From positions 7,317,501-7,381,500 of the forward strand of contig NZ_AP023262.1 of NCBI RefSeq assembly GCF_016756615.1: a stretch of DNA of 64,000 nt. Direction: 5' to 3'. This document shows, in pieces, positions 45,692 to 55,300 of the stretch (position 1 is its first letter; the number at the start of each line of letters is the position of its first letter). A program made the translations under genes and the position numbers. The stretch comes from Mesorhizobium sp. L-8-3 (GTDB lineage Bacteria > Pseudomonadota > Alphaproteobacteria > Rhizobiales > Rhizobiaceae). The notes beneath the pieces are model-generated. The model had not been told where the DNA came from and did no database searches. It worked only from the letters and a program-made list of their open reading frames with translations.

Positions 45692-46552
45692 TTATTTGAG
45701 GGTCGGGTCGAGCTTATCGCGCAACCAGTCGCCGAGGACGCTAACGGCAACGGCCGTGATGACAATGACGAGGCTTGGAGCGAGCAGCATCCAGGAGGCG
45801 CGGGTGATATACTCGCGGCCGGCCGCGACCATGACACCCAGGCTGGTCATCGGCGGTTGAACGCCGAGGCCGAGGAAGGAGAGTCCGCTTTCCACCAGGA
45901 CGATTTCCGGAAAGGTCACCGTCGCCGCCACGAGAAGCGTCGCCGCGCTGTTGGGCAGGATATGCCGCAGATAGACACGCAGCGGATGGGCGCCGAGTTG
46001 GCGCGTTGCGCTCGCATAGCCCTGCGCGCTGGCGGTGATTGCCAGTCCTCGTGCCAACCGCGCATTCCGCTCCCAGCCATAAAGTCCCATCAGGGCGACG
46101 AACAGCGTCAGCGAATTACCGAAACAGGCGAGCATTGCCAGCGCCACGATTAGAAATGGTAGCGAAGCCTGTACGTCGATCATTAGCAGCAGGGCATGCT
46201 CGACGAGCCCGCGGAAATACGCGGCGATGAAGCCAATCCCGGTACCGACCAACACGCTGATCGCAGTGGCGCCGAAGGCGACCAGCAAGCTGGTGCGGAT
46301 CGAGTAGAAAAGACGCGAGGCCACATCACGGCCCAGATCGTCGGTTCCCAGGACGTGTAGCATCGTTCCGCCAAAGCCGACGGGCGGCGCCAGGCGATGG
46401 CGCAGGTCGATGGAAGTGATCTCATGGGGAGCCATCAGCGGCGCGGCGAGCGCCGTGAGGAGCATGAGGAGAACCCAGCCCACAGCAAGGAGTGTCGGCA
46501 GGTCCACCGAGCGAGGCGGCGGACGGTTGGTTTTTACAGTTGCCGTTTTCAT
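45692..46552 (-). CDS. Dipeptide/nickel-type ABC permease (DppC family)
   Basis: A 286-residue inner-membrane permease. LGTDDLGRDVASRLFYSIRTSL (the DppC signature) lies near residue 70, and the ATPase-docking loop QGYASATRQLGAHPLRVYLRHILPN near 180. FPEIVLVESGLSFLGLGVQPP is typical. It overlaps the DppB-type gene by 4 bases and is last in the operon. Confidence 0.93.
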   Translation of the reverse strand: MKTATVKTNRPPPRSVDLPTLLAVGWVLLMLLTALAAPLMAPHEITSIDLRHRLAPPVGFGGTMLHVLGTDDLGRDVASRLFYSIRTSLLVAFGATAISVLVGTGIGFIAAYFRGLVEHALLLMIDVQASLPFLIVALAMLACFGNSLTLFVALMGLYGWERNARLARGLAITASAQGYASATRQLGAHPLRVYLRHILPNSAATLLVAATVTFPEIVLVESGLSFLGLGVQPPMTSLGVMVAAGREYITRASWMLLAPSLVIVITAVAVSVLGDWLRDKLDPTLK

Positions 46553-47490
46553 TGCGATCCTGAGTTTGTTCCACGCAAGCGCGGATCGAACACGCCATAA
46601 AGCAGGTCCATCAGCAGGTTGGCCGACGTCATGGTCAGCGCCACGAGAAGGAGGATGACCTGCACCACGGCGAGATCACGGTTCGCAACCGAAACCACCA
46701 GCAATTGGCCGATGCCGGGCCAGCCGAAGACGCTTTCCACCAGTACGGCGCCCGCGACCTGGCCGCCGAGCATCAGGCCGAACAGCGTCAGCACAGGAAT
46801 GATCGCATTCGGAAAGGCATGGTGGCGAACCACCTGCCGCCACGTCACGCCCTTGGCGCTGGCCGCCACGATGTAGAGCTGCGACAGAACTTCGATCATG
46901 GCGCTACGCGTGAAGCGCGCGATAATGGCCGCCCCGCCCAAACCAAGCGTGAGCACCGGCAGTACGAAGCTTTCCGGCCGATCCGCGCCGCCGGACGGGA
47001 ACAGGCCGAGCGTCACGGAAAAAATCAGGATCAGCAATAGCCCGAGCACGAAGCTTGGCACGGTGAAGCCGAACACGGTCAGCATCATCACCGATCGGTC
47101 GACCCAGGTGTCGCGATGCATGGCGGCGTAGGCGCCGACCGGAATGCCGATCAGCATCGTGAGCGCCAGTGCCGGCAGCATCAGCGCCAATGTCAGGGGC
47201 GCGCGCTCGAACACAAGCTGCAGGGCCGGTTTTCCAGCTAGCATGGAATTCCCGAAATCGCAGTGAAGTGCCGCCAGGACATAGCGGACATATTGCACAT
47301 ACAGAGGCTGATCGAGTCCCCAATGCCGGCGAAACGCCTCAAGATCCGGGGCGCGGGCGCTGGGACCGAGTATCTGCAGCGCCGGGTCTCCAGAGGCCCG
47401 CAGCACCACGAATGTAAAGGTCACCACGATCAGGATCGACAGGCCGGCACGCAGGACCTTGGGGCCGGCGAAACGAAACACAGCACTCAT
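46549..47490 (-). CDS. Dipeptide/nickel-type ABC permease (DppB family)
   Basis: About 313 residues from the ATG at 47490; the longer frame to 47604 is an upstream shadow. The first transmembrane segment is LRAGLSILIVVTFTFVVLRA, and QILGPSARAPDLEAFRRHWGLDQPL is the family N-terminal loop. The docking loop is YIVAASAKGVTWRQVVRHHAFPN, and GAVLVESVFGWPGIGQLL closes the family pattern. The start shares one base with the DppF stop (TGATG). Confidence 0.93.
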   Translation of the reverse strand: MSAVFRFAGPKVLRAGLSILIVVTFTFVVLRASGDPALQILGPSARAPDLEAFRRHWGLDQPLYVQYVRYVLAALHCDFGNSMLAGKPALQLVFERAPLTLALMLPALALTMLIGIPVGAYAAMHRDTWVDRSVMMLTVFGFTVPSFVLGLLLILIFSVTLGLFPSGGADRPESFVLPVLTLGLGGAAIIARFTRSAMIEVLSQLYIVAASAKGVTWRQVVRHHAFPNAIIPVLTLFGLMLGGQVAGAVLVESVFGWPGIGQLLVVSVANRDLAVVQVILLLVALTMTSANLLMDLLYGVFDPRLRGTNSGSQ

Positions 47491-48449
47491 CAATGCCTCA
47501 CCAAATGGCAGGCGACCTGCCGTTCCGATCCTAGCGGCAGGAGTTCGGGCAGGCTCTGGCGGCAGACATCGCGCGCAAGTGGACAGCGTGGATGAAACGG
47601 GCATCCGCTCGGCCGATCGGTGGGGCTTGGCGGTTCGCCTGGCAACGCCACATAATGATCGAATCCCCCCGGAAGCCTCGGCATGGCCGAGACGAGCGCC
47701 TGCGTATAGGGATGGGCGGGTTGATCGATAATGGCGTCGGCGCGCCCCTGTTCGACGACGCGGCCAAGATACATGACGACGATCCGGTCGCTGACATGGC
47801 GAACGACCCGCAAGTCATGGCTGATGAACAAGAGGCCGAGCCCGAGCTCCTGCTGAAGATCCATGAGCAGATTGACGATTTGCGCCTGGACGGACACGTC
47901 GAGCGCCGAGACCGGCTCATCGCAAACCAGAAGCGAGGGTTTTGGCGCGAGCGCCCGGGCAAGCACGACGCGTTGGCGCTGGCCGCCGGAAAGCTGATGC
48001 GGATAGAGCACGCCATGGTCTTCGCCGAGGCCGACGCCGTGGAGAAGCTCGGCCACACGTTGCTTGCGGCTTGCCGGATCGCCAATCCCGTGAATCGCCA
48101 GCGGCTCGGCGATGAGAGCGCTGACAGTCATTCGGCGATCAAGCGCTGCCAAGGTGTCCTGAAAGACCAGCTGCATCTGGCGCCGCTGCGCGCGCCACCT
48201 GTTGCTGTCGATGCGCGGCAGCGGCAAACCCTGAAACAGCACACCTCCGCTGTCCGGCGGCTCCAGACCGAGCGCAATATGGCCGGTGGTGGACTTGCCG
48301 CATCCGGATTCGCCGACAATGCCGGTCGTCCGGCCCATCTCGACATCCAGCGACACGCCATCGACTGCAACAAGATATTTCCGCGGTCCGTAGAGTGGCG
48401 AGCCGAGCGGAAAGCGACGGGTGATGTTGTTGAGACGCAGCAGGGTCAT
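47490..48449 (-). CDS. Oligopeptide-type ABC ATPase (DppF family)
   Basis: About 319 residues from the ATG at 48449, which overlaps the DppD stop as ATGA; the frame extension to 48746 is a shadow. Walker A is GESGCGKST, the signature LSGGQRQRVVLARAL, and Walker B LLVCDEPVSALDVS. The C-terminal oligopeptide-type cysteine motif is GCPFHPRCPLARDVC, which can hold an iron-sulfur cluster in relatives. Confidence 0.92.
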   Translation of the reverse strand: MTLLRLNNITRRFPLGSPLYGPRKYLVAVDGVSLDVEMGRTTGIVGESGCGKSTTGHIALGLEPPDSGGVLFQGLPLPRIDSNRWRAQRRQMQLVFQDTLAALDRRMTVSALIAEPLAIHGIGDPASRKQRVAELLHGVGLGEDHGVLYPHQLSGGQRQRVVLARALAPKPSLLVCDEPVSALDVSVQAQIVNLLMDLQQELGLGLLFISHDLRVVRHVSDRIVVMYLGRVVEQGRADAIIDQPAHPYTQALVSAMPRLPGGFDHYVALPGEPPSPTDRPSGCPFHPRCPLARDVCRQSLPELLPLGSERQVACHLVRH

Positions 48450-49477
48450 TGATACGTGCCGGCGTCCAAACGAAGGCAACGCACCGAATGCCGCGCGGCG
48501 ACCTGCCGCGGTTCCGGTCGGCTCGTGCGACATGCCGCGATCGCGTGCCGGCAGCGCGGCGCATAGGCGCATCCCGGCGACAGATTGCGTTGTGGCGGCG
48601 CGCCGGCAATGGCGGTCAACCGCATGCGCGGACCGTGCGAGGGCGGAATGGCACCGATCAGGTCGCGTGTATAGGGGTGCTGCGGCGCGGTCAGAAGCGT
48701 GTGTTTCGGTGCCGTTTCGACGATCTGGCCCGCATACATGACGCATGCCCGGTCACAGACGGCCGCCACCGCGGCGAGATCATGGCTGATCATGACCAGC
48801 GCCATGCCTGTGTCGCGTTGAATATCTTTGAGCAGCAGCAGGATCTGCGCCTGCACGGTAGCGTCGAGCGCGGTCGTTGGCTCATCGGCGATCAGCAGTT
48901 CGGGCCGGCCGGCGAGCGCGATGGCAATCATCACCCGCTGGTTCTGGCCGCCCGACAGTTCGTGGGGGTACGCGTTGAGCCTGCTTGCCGCAGCGGCTAT
49001 CCCGACCTGGTCGAGCAGGCGGCAGGCCTGGGCACGGGCGGCGGCACCGCTGAGGCCACGGTGCAGGCGAAGCGCTTCGGTGATCTGCGCGCCGATGCGA
49101 TGCACCGGGTTCAGCGCGCTGGCCGGATCCTGGAAGATCATGGCAATGCGTCCGCCGCGCACCCGATCCAAAACGGATTGTCGTGCGCCCACAAGATCGA
49201 GATCACCAATCCTGGCCTCGCCCCCGATCTCGGCGGATTTCGGCAGCAGGCCAAGAACCGCCCGCCAAGTCACGGACTTGCCGCAGCCGGATTCGCCAAC
49301 GATACCCAAGGCCTCGCCTTTGTTCACAGCGAGATCGACACCGTGCAGCACAGGCACATCGCCGAACGCCACCCTCAAGCCAGCAATGCTGATGGCAGGT
49401 TTGGTGGCGGAAGCCCCGACGCCATGAGCCGGCAACAGCGCGGCGCCCGCGCTGTTCTGGAAGGACTTGTGCAGCAT
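48446..49477 (-). CDS. Oligopeptide-type ABC ATPase (DppD family)
   Basis: A 343-residue ATPase. Walker A is GESGCGKSVTWRAVL, the signature LSGGQNQRVMIAIAL, and Walker B LLIADEPTTALDATVQ. The C-terminal cysteine motif is SPGCAYAPRCRHAIAAC. It follows the solute-binding protein gene by only 5 bases. Together with DppF it forms the ATPase dimer of this importer. Confidence 0.92.
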   Translation of the reverse strand: MLHKSFQNSAGAALLPAHGVGASATKPAISIAGLRVAFGDVPVLHGVDLAVNKGEALGIVGESGCGKSVTWRAVLGLLPKSAEIGGEARIGDLDLVGARQSVLDRVRGGRIAMIFQDPASALNPVHRIGAQITEALRLHRGLSGAAARAQACRLLDQVGIAAAASRLNAYPHELSGGQNQRVMIAIALAGRPELLIADEPTTALDATVQAQILLLLKDIQRDTGMALVMISHDLAAVAAVCDRACVMYAGQIVETAPKHTLLTAPQHPYTRDLIGAIPPSHGPRMRLTAIAGAPPQRNLSPGCAYAPRCRHAIAACRTSRPEPRQVAARHSVRCLRLDAGTYQ

Positions 49478-49482
49478 GGAAC

Positions 49483-51045
49483 TCAGGCCACCGGCTCAGG
49501 CGGCATCTTCGGACCGAGATACATTTGCGGCAACGGGTTGGGCTGCCAGCTGACATCCGCCTGCTGCCCATAGATAAAGGGCATGGAATGCAGCGGCGTG
49601 ATGCAAGGGTCCTCGATCTCGACAATGTCCTGCATCCGTTTGAAGGCCGCCTGGCGCTTGGCGAGATCGGTCGTCGTTTCAAGCTCGTGACCGCGCGCGT
49701 TAAACTCGGCATTGGTCCAGCCACCTGTTGACTGGAGGTCATTGGTCGGACCGATAATCTGCCACAGCATGGAAACGGGATCGGCGTAGAAGGCGCCGCC
49801 GGACGTGTCATTGATGCCGCCAATGTCGCCGACCTGCGTCCAGTTTTCACACATGATCAGCTTGACGTTGATTCCGGCAGCCTTCCACATCTCGACAAGC
49901 GCCTGGTTCTCGGCGAGCTGCATCGGATAATAGGTGCCGACGGAAGGGTATGGGATTTCCTCACCTCTGTAGGATGACTTGGCGAGCAGTTCCTTGACCT
50001 GCGCCGGATCATAGGACACCCCCTTGCGGTTGGGGTCGTTGATCTCGCCGAAGATCGGTAGCTGCCAGCTGGTCAGCGCTTTCGCCCGGCCGTCCCAGAG
50101 GCCGTCCGCCAGCGCACCGCGATCGATAGCGAGAGCGAGCGCGCGACGCAGATCGACATCTTTCAGGATGGGAGTCCTTAGCGGAGCAAATGTGAGAAAG
50201 CGGAACCACATGGCTTCGCCACCAACGATCGAGAGGCCGTTGACACCCTCAATTTCGGCAATGTGGTCCGGAGTGATGTCTGTGACGATATCGTAATCGC
50301 CCGACTTCAGTCCGGCGATGCGCGCGGCGATTTCCGGCAGCCGCTTGAAGCGGATCGAGGCAAACGGCGGCTGGCCTCCCCAATATTCGTCGTGCGCCAC
50401 CAGTGTGATTTCGTCCCCATTGCGGACCTCGCCGATCTTGTAAGGGCCGGTGCCGATCGGCTTCGCCGCCCAGGCGTCATAGCTGCTGGCGCCAGCCCGT
50501 GCTCTGGCGCTGATGATCTGCGTGCCCCACGCGCCGAGCCGCTGGGCAAAGACCGGATCCTCTGTCCTGGTGATCAAACGGACAGTGCGATCATTGATCT
50601 TCTGCACATCGGCAAGCGAGGAGAGGAAGTTGGCAAACACGGCCGCGCCCGGCGCATTTTCGCCGCGCAGTCGATCCGGCCCGAGCGAGAAGACAACGTC
50701 ATCCGCCGTCATTGTGGAACCGTCATGAAACTTCACATTGTCGCGCAACCTGATCTCATGGATCGTGGCGTCAATTTGCTTCAATGATGTCGCGAGCGCG
50801 AAATTCAGGCGAAAATTGTCGTTGTAGTCGGTCCGTAAAAGCTGATCGAAAATGCTGTATTGCACCCGCCAGGAAACGTTGGCGATGGAGGAACCGTCCA
50901 CCGGTTCCAGAATTGTGCGCAGGTCCTGAACGGCAATATTGAGGTTCGGCCGCCGGCCGGCTGCCGCCATGATCGTGTTCGGCAATGCTATTGCGCCAGC
51001 CGCCATGGCGCTCATGCCGAGAAATCTGCGACGTGTCGTTTGCAT
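49483..51045 (-). CDS. Family-5 extracellular solute-binding protein (DppA/OppA type)
   Basis: A 520-residue periplasmic receptor. The N terminus has a twin-arginine signal (TRRRFLGMSAMAAGAIALP) ending near MAAAG. Family-5 features are LRDNVKFHDGSTMTADDVVFSL and AAKPIGTGPYKIGEV. AGAGGGGA precedes the ATG. The ligand may be a peptide, glycoside, opine or nickel chelate; the sequence does not tell. Confidence 0.92.
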   Translation of the reverse strand: MQTTRRRFLGMSAMAAGAIALPNTIMAAAGRRPNLNIAVQDLRTILEPVDGSSIANVSWRVQYSIFDQLLRTDYNDNFRLNFALATSLKQIDATIHEIRLRDNVKFHDGSTMTADDVVFSLGPDRLRGENAPGAAVFANFLSSLADVQKINDRTVRLITRTEDPVFAQRLGAWGTQIISARARAGASSYDAWAAKPIGTGPYKIGEVRNGDEITLVAHDEYWGGQPPFASIRFKRLPEIAARIAGLKSGDYDIVTDITPDHIAEIEGVNGLSIVGGEAMWFRFLTFAPLRTPILKDVDLRRALALAIDRGALADGLWDGRAKALTSWQLPIFGEINDPNRKGVSYDPAQVKELLAKSSYRGEEIPYPSVGTYYPMQLAENQALVEMWKAAGINVKLIMCENWTQVGDIGGINDTSGGAFYADPVSMLWQIIGPTNDLQSTGGWTNAEFNARGHELETTTDLAKRQAAFKRMQDIVEIEDPCITPLHSMPFIYGQQADVSWQPNPLPQMYLGPKMPPEPVA

Positions 51046-51235
51046 ATCAAAATCCCCTCTCTTTCAGTCGGGATGACAATCGGAGCGAATGAAATCCGCT
51101 CCCGAGACGGGATGAGACATAGCGCGGTTATGTGACGGTTTTTTGCATGTTTGAGACGGATTGTGTTGGTTATTGAAATCAAAAGGAAAAAAATGTTTCA
51201 CGATTGGGGCAGCCGTGCGGGCTGAAAGAAGAGGA

Positions 51236-52027
51236 TCAAGTAGAGACCAGTGCGGGGTTGTGACGGTTTTGCGGATATAGAACTTCAACACCGGCGGCTT
51301 CGATCTTGTCCAGCATGTCCGATGCAGGCCTCCGGTCGGTGATGATCGCGGTAATCGCCGAATGGGGCAGGATGCGGTAGCGCGCCGACAAGCCGAATTT
51401 GCTGTGATCGGCGAGAATGACAATTTTCCGTGCTTGCTCGCAGAGCGTCGCAGCAAGCTCCTGTCCGACCTGTTCATGGTCGAAGACGCCATTCGGATGC
51501 ACCGCATTGACGCCGATAAATGCGACGTCGATCTGCTGTTCGCGGAGTGTACGCAAGGCGGTGAATCCGCTTACGGTCCGGAAATCGACATTGAAATCGC
51601 CCCCCAGCATGACAACGCGATGCCGATGGCCTTCGGCCGCGGCGATGGCAGTATCGACCATGTTGGTGACGACGCGCATTTCCGGGAGGGCCGATATGCG
51701 GCTGGCCAACGACAGAATGGTGCTGCCGCCCCCGAAAAAGAGATTCTGACCGGGCTTCAGAAGACCCAGGGCGATCTCAGCGATGGTGCTTTTTTCCGCG
51801 CGCTCGGAAACAGCTCGCGATGAGATGGCCAGCAGCTTTGGCTGTTGCGTTGCGACCGCGCCACCATGGACCCGTGCGACCAAGCCATCCTGCTCGAGCC
51901 GTTTGATATCCCGCCGCGCAGTCTCTTCTGAAATATTGAACCGCTGCATCAAATCTCGGATGCGCACTTCGCCATTCGCCTGGATGATTTCAACGAGCCT
52001 TTTATGACGATTGTAACTAAGCGACAT
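51236..52027 (-). CDS. DeoR-family transcriptional regulator
   Basis: About 263 residues from the inner ATG (MSLSYNRHKRLVEII). The N-terminal DeoR helix-turn-helix is VRIRDLMQRFNISEETARRDIKRLEQDGLVARVHGG (residues ~20-55). The C-terminal sugar-phosphate-sensor domain has NLFFGGGSTILSLA and VILADHSKFGL. It lies upstream of and in line with the importer operon, separated by 190 bases. A sugar-type effector is usual for the family. Confidence 0.92.
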   Translation of the reverse strand: MSLSYNRHKRLVEIIQANGEVRIRDLMQRFNISEETARRDIKRLEQDGLVARVHGGAVATQQPKLLAISSRAVSERAEKSTIAEIALGLLKPGQNLFFGGGSTILSLASRISALPEMRVVTNMVDTAIAAAEGHRHRVVMLGGDFNVDFRTVSGFTALRTLREQQIDVAFIGVNAVHPNGVFDHEQVGQELAATLCEQARKIVILADHSKFGLSARYRILPHSAITAIITDRRPASDMLDKIEAAGVEVLYPQNRHNPALVST

Positions 52028-52081
52028 GCTTCTCTCTCTCGCGGCATTCGAAAAAAGACTATTCAGTTCGCTGCGCAAATG

Positions 52082-53788
52082 TCACGTCAGGGCGTCACTC
52101 TCAGAGGCCGTTGAGCGGCTTAAGGTGCGCCGCAGAGCTTTTGCCAGCCTTTCGTTTTCCGTCCGACTTCGAACCGTCAGGCGCAGATATCGATCTGCGT
52201 CGTTCATGGCTTGATAGCCGCATTCTCTTACGAGGACGGATTCGAACAGAACGAGGCGGCGCTTGAGCTCGGCAGCGGATACCGAATTTTCAGGCAGCCG
52301 GCACAAGATGAAATTCGTTTGCGAAGGTACGACGTCGAGGCCCGGTACCGTCCGCAGCTCCTCGATGAACAGCTCTCTATCTTCTCGCAACATGTCTAGA
52401 CTGTGTTCCAATTCCTCTGCGAATTCGGGAAGCAGGAACAGTGTGTATTCCGCAATGCCGTTAATGTTCCACAGCGGCAGTTTCCGGCGCACGGCGGCAA
52501 CGAGGGTGGGATCGCCAGCCATGAGGTAGGCGAGCCGGATTCCGCCAAGTCCGAAGACCTTTCCAAGGCTCTTCACCACGATCAAATTGGCACAGGACGG
52601 AACCAGATTCTCAACGCTGTTTGGTCGGCCATCAGCGGGAAAATCAATGAACGATTCATCCACGATCAGCCGTCGCCCTCGAGATCCTAGGGCCTCCGCC
52701 AGCCATGCCACGTCAGCATGATCAACAAGTCGACCGGTCGGATTGTTTGGATTTACAACGATTGCCGTATCCGCGCCTGTCGCCAGTACGAATTCCAGGA
52801 AAGCTCGAACGTCGAGATCGAAATAGGGCGGGGTGAGGACGAAGTTGTTCTTTTGTTCGTCATCGAGAGGTGTTTGAAAGCCGGCGAACGTCGGCACGGG
52901 AATCGCGATTGTTGGGTTCAGCGTTGAATAGAGCGCCTGGATGAGGTCGGTCACCCCGTTTCCGACTGCAATAAAGTCCGGCTGCTGCGAGGTCATCGTG
53001 CCAACAACTGAAGCGATATCGATCTGCTGAGAAGGATAGCATGTCAACACGCCTTCGAGCCTCGCCGCCAGCCGATCGTAAAAAGTCTTGGGAGGGAAGC
53101 GGGTATTGCAAAGAAGCATGTGCTCGGCGATTGGCTTGCGCCAATAACCTCCGACGCTCGTTTCCAGACGCCGCAGCACGTTCTCCTTGTCACACCGAAA
53201 TTCCGCGATGGATGCGTCGACACCGTCGCAAATATCGAGCAGCTTGGAGCCGGCAGTCAGCACATTGCCAGGCAACGCTACGTCCAGCTGGGACAGGCCC
53301 GCGACTAACCTGCTGAAGGCCTGATGCAGAGATGCCGCGGCGCGGCTTTCGGCCAGAAGATTGCGTAGAACATCAGCACTCAATCGATAAATCCCGGTCG
53401 GCGCGTCGGGCCGCCAAGCGGAGCCGCGCAAACCCTTGTTGGTATTGATACCGTCAAGAACCTCACTGTCGAAAAGCGGTGTTCCCCATATCAGGAGAGT
53501 ATCGCCATCATGTTGGCGGAACTTCTCAATGAGATCGCCGTCATGCGCGTCGTGCCACGAAAGCGTATTTGTGCTGTCCTGCAGGCGGAACCCATCGAAT
53601 GTGCCGCTACTCAAGTTTTCAACGAGAGTGACATCGTCAATGCCGTTTTCGACACAGGCGTTGACGAGACGGTCCAAGAGCGGCTGACCGTTGATAGGAA
53701 CCAACGGTGCATCGTAGCTGCCACTCCACAGATGTATTTTTGGCCCTGCGAAATCGAGGATAAAAATAGCACGGGTCGTATCGGCCAT
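52082..53788 (-). CDS. Fusion: degenerate nucleotidyltransferase domain + PLP aminotransferase (HisC/CobD type)
   Basis: A 568-residue fusion. The first ~210 residues resemble a sugar-type nucleotidyltransferase (PLVPINGQPLLDRLVNACVENGIDDVTLV), but the nucleotide loop is degraded (ILDFAGPKIHLWSG in place of LAAGxGSRL). Residues ~215-568 are a fold-type I PLP enzyme close to HisC and threonine-phosphate decarboxylase CobD: FIAVGNGVTDLIQAL, VVNPNNPTGRLV, RLIVDESFIDF, the Schiff-base Lys in VVKSLGKVFGLGGIRLAY, and a C-terminal YLRLTVRS Arg. It is divergent from the phosphodiesterase gene and next to the PEP-mutase operon. Transamination or decarboxylation of phosphonoalanine is inferred. Confidence 0.82.
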   Translation of the reverse strand: MADTTRAIFILDFAGPKIHLWSGSYDAPLVPINGQPLLDRLVNACVENGIDDVTLVENLSSGTFDGFRLQDSTNTLSWHDAHDGDLIEKFRQHDGDTLLIWGTPLFDSEVLDGINTNKGLRGSAWRPDAPTGIYRLSADVLRNLLAESRAAASLHQAFSRLVAGLSQLDVALPGNVLTAGSKLLDICDGVDASIAEFRCDKENVLRRLETSVGGYWRKPIAEHMLLCNTRFPPKTFYDRLAARLEGVLTCYPSQQIDIASVVGTMTSQQPDFIAVGNGVTDLIQALYSTLNPTIAIPVPTFAGFQTPLDDEQKNNFVLTPPYFDLDVRAFLEFVLATGADTAIVVNPNNPTGRLVDHADVAWLAEALGSRGRRLIVDESFIDFPADGRPNSVENLVPSCANLIVVKSLGKVFGLGGIRLAYLMAGDPTLVAAVRRKLPLWNINGIAEYTLFLLPEFAEELEHSLDMLREDRELFIEELRTVPGLDVVPSQTNFILCRLPENSVSAAELKRRLVLFESVLVRECGYQAMNDADRYLRLTVRSRTENERLAKALRRTLSRSTASESDALT

Positions 53789-53954
53789 CTCGGACTCCTT
53801 TCTTCTGAAGGAAGCAAAAAGAGCGCGTAGAAGCGCCCATTCCCAAAATCAAAACGACCCACTGGCGCTCGAAGTATCCCGTGATGCGTTCATACCGGCG
53901 TCATCCGAAGCCTATAGGGGGCTTTGGTTTCGATCGGTCTCTTCCAGGTGCAAC

Positions 53955-55262
53955 ATGACCCACACCAATCCATCCAGGCCTACCGCTCGTTTTCAGACGC
54001 CTGCCTCGATAAAGCCGCGCGCTCCTACGAAAGCGATTCTGATCCTCATGGACGGCGTAAGCGCGGACTATTTCGAAAAGCACAAACATCGGTTGCCGAC
54101 GCTTCTTCGTTTGGCAGGAGACGGTCTGTCCATCACTCGCCTGCGCTCAACGGTGCCGGGAACGTCGATGCCGGGGCGCGCAAGCATGCTAACCGGCGCG
54201 GCGCCTCAAGCGAACGGGATCTACGGAAACCACATTGTGCGAGATGGCTCGTTTGTCTGCGCCGACGCGTCTGATCTGCGGGTTCCGACCATTGCAAAGC
54301 TTGCCAAAAATAGCGGGCTTGATGTCGCGTCCATCGGCGCTGGGTTGATCGACCCAGCCGATTGCGATGTCTTCGTGCCGGCCTGGTGGGAACGAGGGTT
54401 TCTCCAGGGAAGCCGGTCATTTAAGAGCCTGCCCGAAAACCGCATCGCTCGCTCGCGCATGATCAAAGATCCAAATGGACGGTTGCGAGCCGCCGGCGTG
54501 CTCGATCTCTTCGGCTTCCCGTCCAGTAGCGACACCGTTGCGAGCACTCCTCTCGTTGCGGGCCTGGCCGCGGATCATCTCATGATCGGGGCTGCAGGAG
54601 CGCTGGCTTGCTCGGAGAACCCGCCTGATCTCATTTTGACCGAGATCGACATGACGGATTCGATTCAGCATCAGTTCGGATACGAAAGCGAGGCGGCACA
54701 TTGGTCTATCGCCGCGGCCGACATGATGATTGGCGCTCTCATCGAAGGACTGAGGCGAGTCGGGCGGGAAGACGATTACGCGATCGTAGTCGCAAGTGAC
54801 CATGGACATAGCGCCGTCCACACAACCATTTATCCGGATGCGATCATCCCTGACTTGCTTTGGGAAAGTGAAGGAGCGACGCTCCATGTCCTGGTTGACG
54901 GAGCTCATGACCGCAGAATCGCAGACGGACTGTTGGCGCGCTTCCAAGTGGAGCCGTGGTCGAGCGACCATGTTCCGGTAAATGAACGTGATTGCATAGC
55001 GACCTATGTCGCACCTCCTGGACACTCCTTCGAGGAGACCGTTGGAGACACGCAAGAAGCTGGCCCGACGGGCAGACCTCGATACTTGTCCACCCACGGT
55101 TTTCGACCGGGCAGCGCGGAGGACGATCGGATATGCCTGTTGAGCATCCCTGGAATGCAACCTTGCAATATTGCCTGGGGCTCCGCTGAAGAGTTCACGC
55201 CAACCATTGCTCAGATCTTGGGATTGTCCGACGCCCCGTTTTCGGCAAAGGGTCTTCTGTAA
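53955..55262 (+). CDS. Alkaline-phosphatase-superfamily phosphodiesterase
   Basis: A 435-residue protein of the type I phosphodiesterase/phosphonoacetate hydrolase branch. Metal-site residues appear in ILILMDGVSADYF, LTEIDMTDSIQHQFG, VASDHGHSAV and YLSTHGFRPG. The nucleophile region is VPGTSMPGRASMLTG, with Gly at a position usually Ser/Thr; the following Thr or Ser probably serves. No signal peptide is visible, so it is probably cytosolic. It is convergent with asnB and divergent from the fusion gene. It may process a phosphonate or nucleotide-linked intermediate. Confidence 0.82.
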   Translation: MTHTNPSRPTARFQTPASIKPRAPTKAILILMDGVSADYFEKHKHRLPTLLRLAGDGLSITRLRSTVPGTSMPGRASMLTGAAPQANGIYGNHIVRDGSFVCADASDLRVPTIAKLAKNSGLDVASIGAGLIDPADCDVFVPAWWERGFLQGSRSFKSLPENRIARSRMIKDPNGRLRAAGVLDLFGFPSSSDTVASTPLVAGLAADHLMIGAAGALACSENPPDLILTEIDMTDSIQHQFGYESEAAHWSIAAADMMIGALIEGLRRVGREDDYAIVVASDHGHSAVHTTIYPDAIIPDLLWESEGATLHVLVDGAHDRRIADGLLARFQVEPWSSDHVPVNERDCIATYVAPPGHSFEETVGDTQEAGPTGRPRYLSTHGFRPGSAEDDRICLLSIPGMQPCNIAWGSAEEFTPTIAQILGLSDAPFSAKGLL

Positions 55263-55265
55263 AAT

Positions 55266-55289
55266 GCCCGCAAGCGACCGCCTGCGGGC
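55266..55289. terminator. Hairpin between convergent phosphodiesterase and asnB genes
   Basis: GCCCGCA (55266-55272) pairs with TGCGGGC (55283-55289). On the minus strand it is followed by a short T-run (CATTTTAC), which fits a terminator for the phosphonate operon; it could also end the plus-strand transcript. Confidence 0.6.
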
Positions 55290-55300
55290 TCGCATATTCA

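Noticed and set aside
53789..53954. Weak GG-N10-GC element upstream of the fusion gene as a second sigma-54 promoter.
   Set aside because: Only the GG and GC and a few other bases match, and no TGT-N10-ACA site is nearby.
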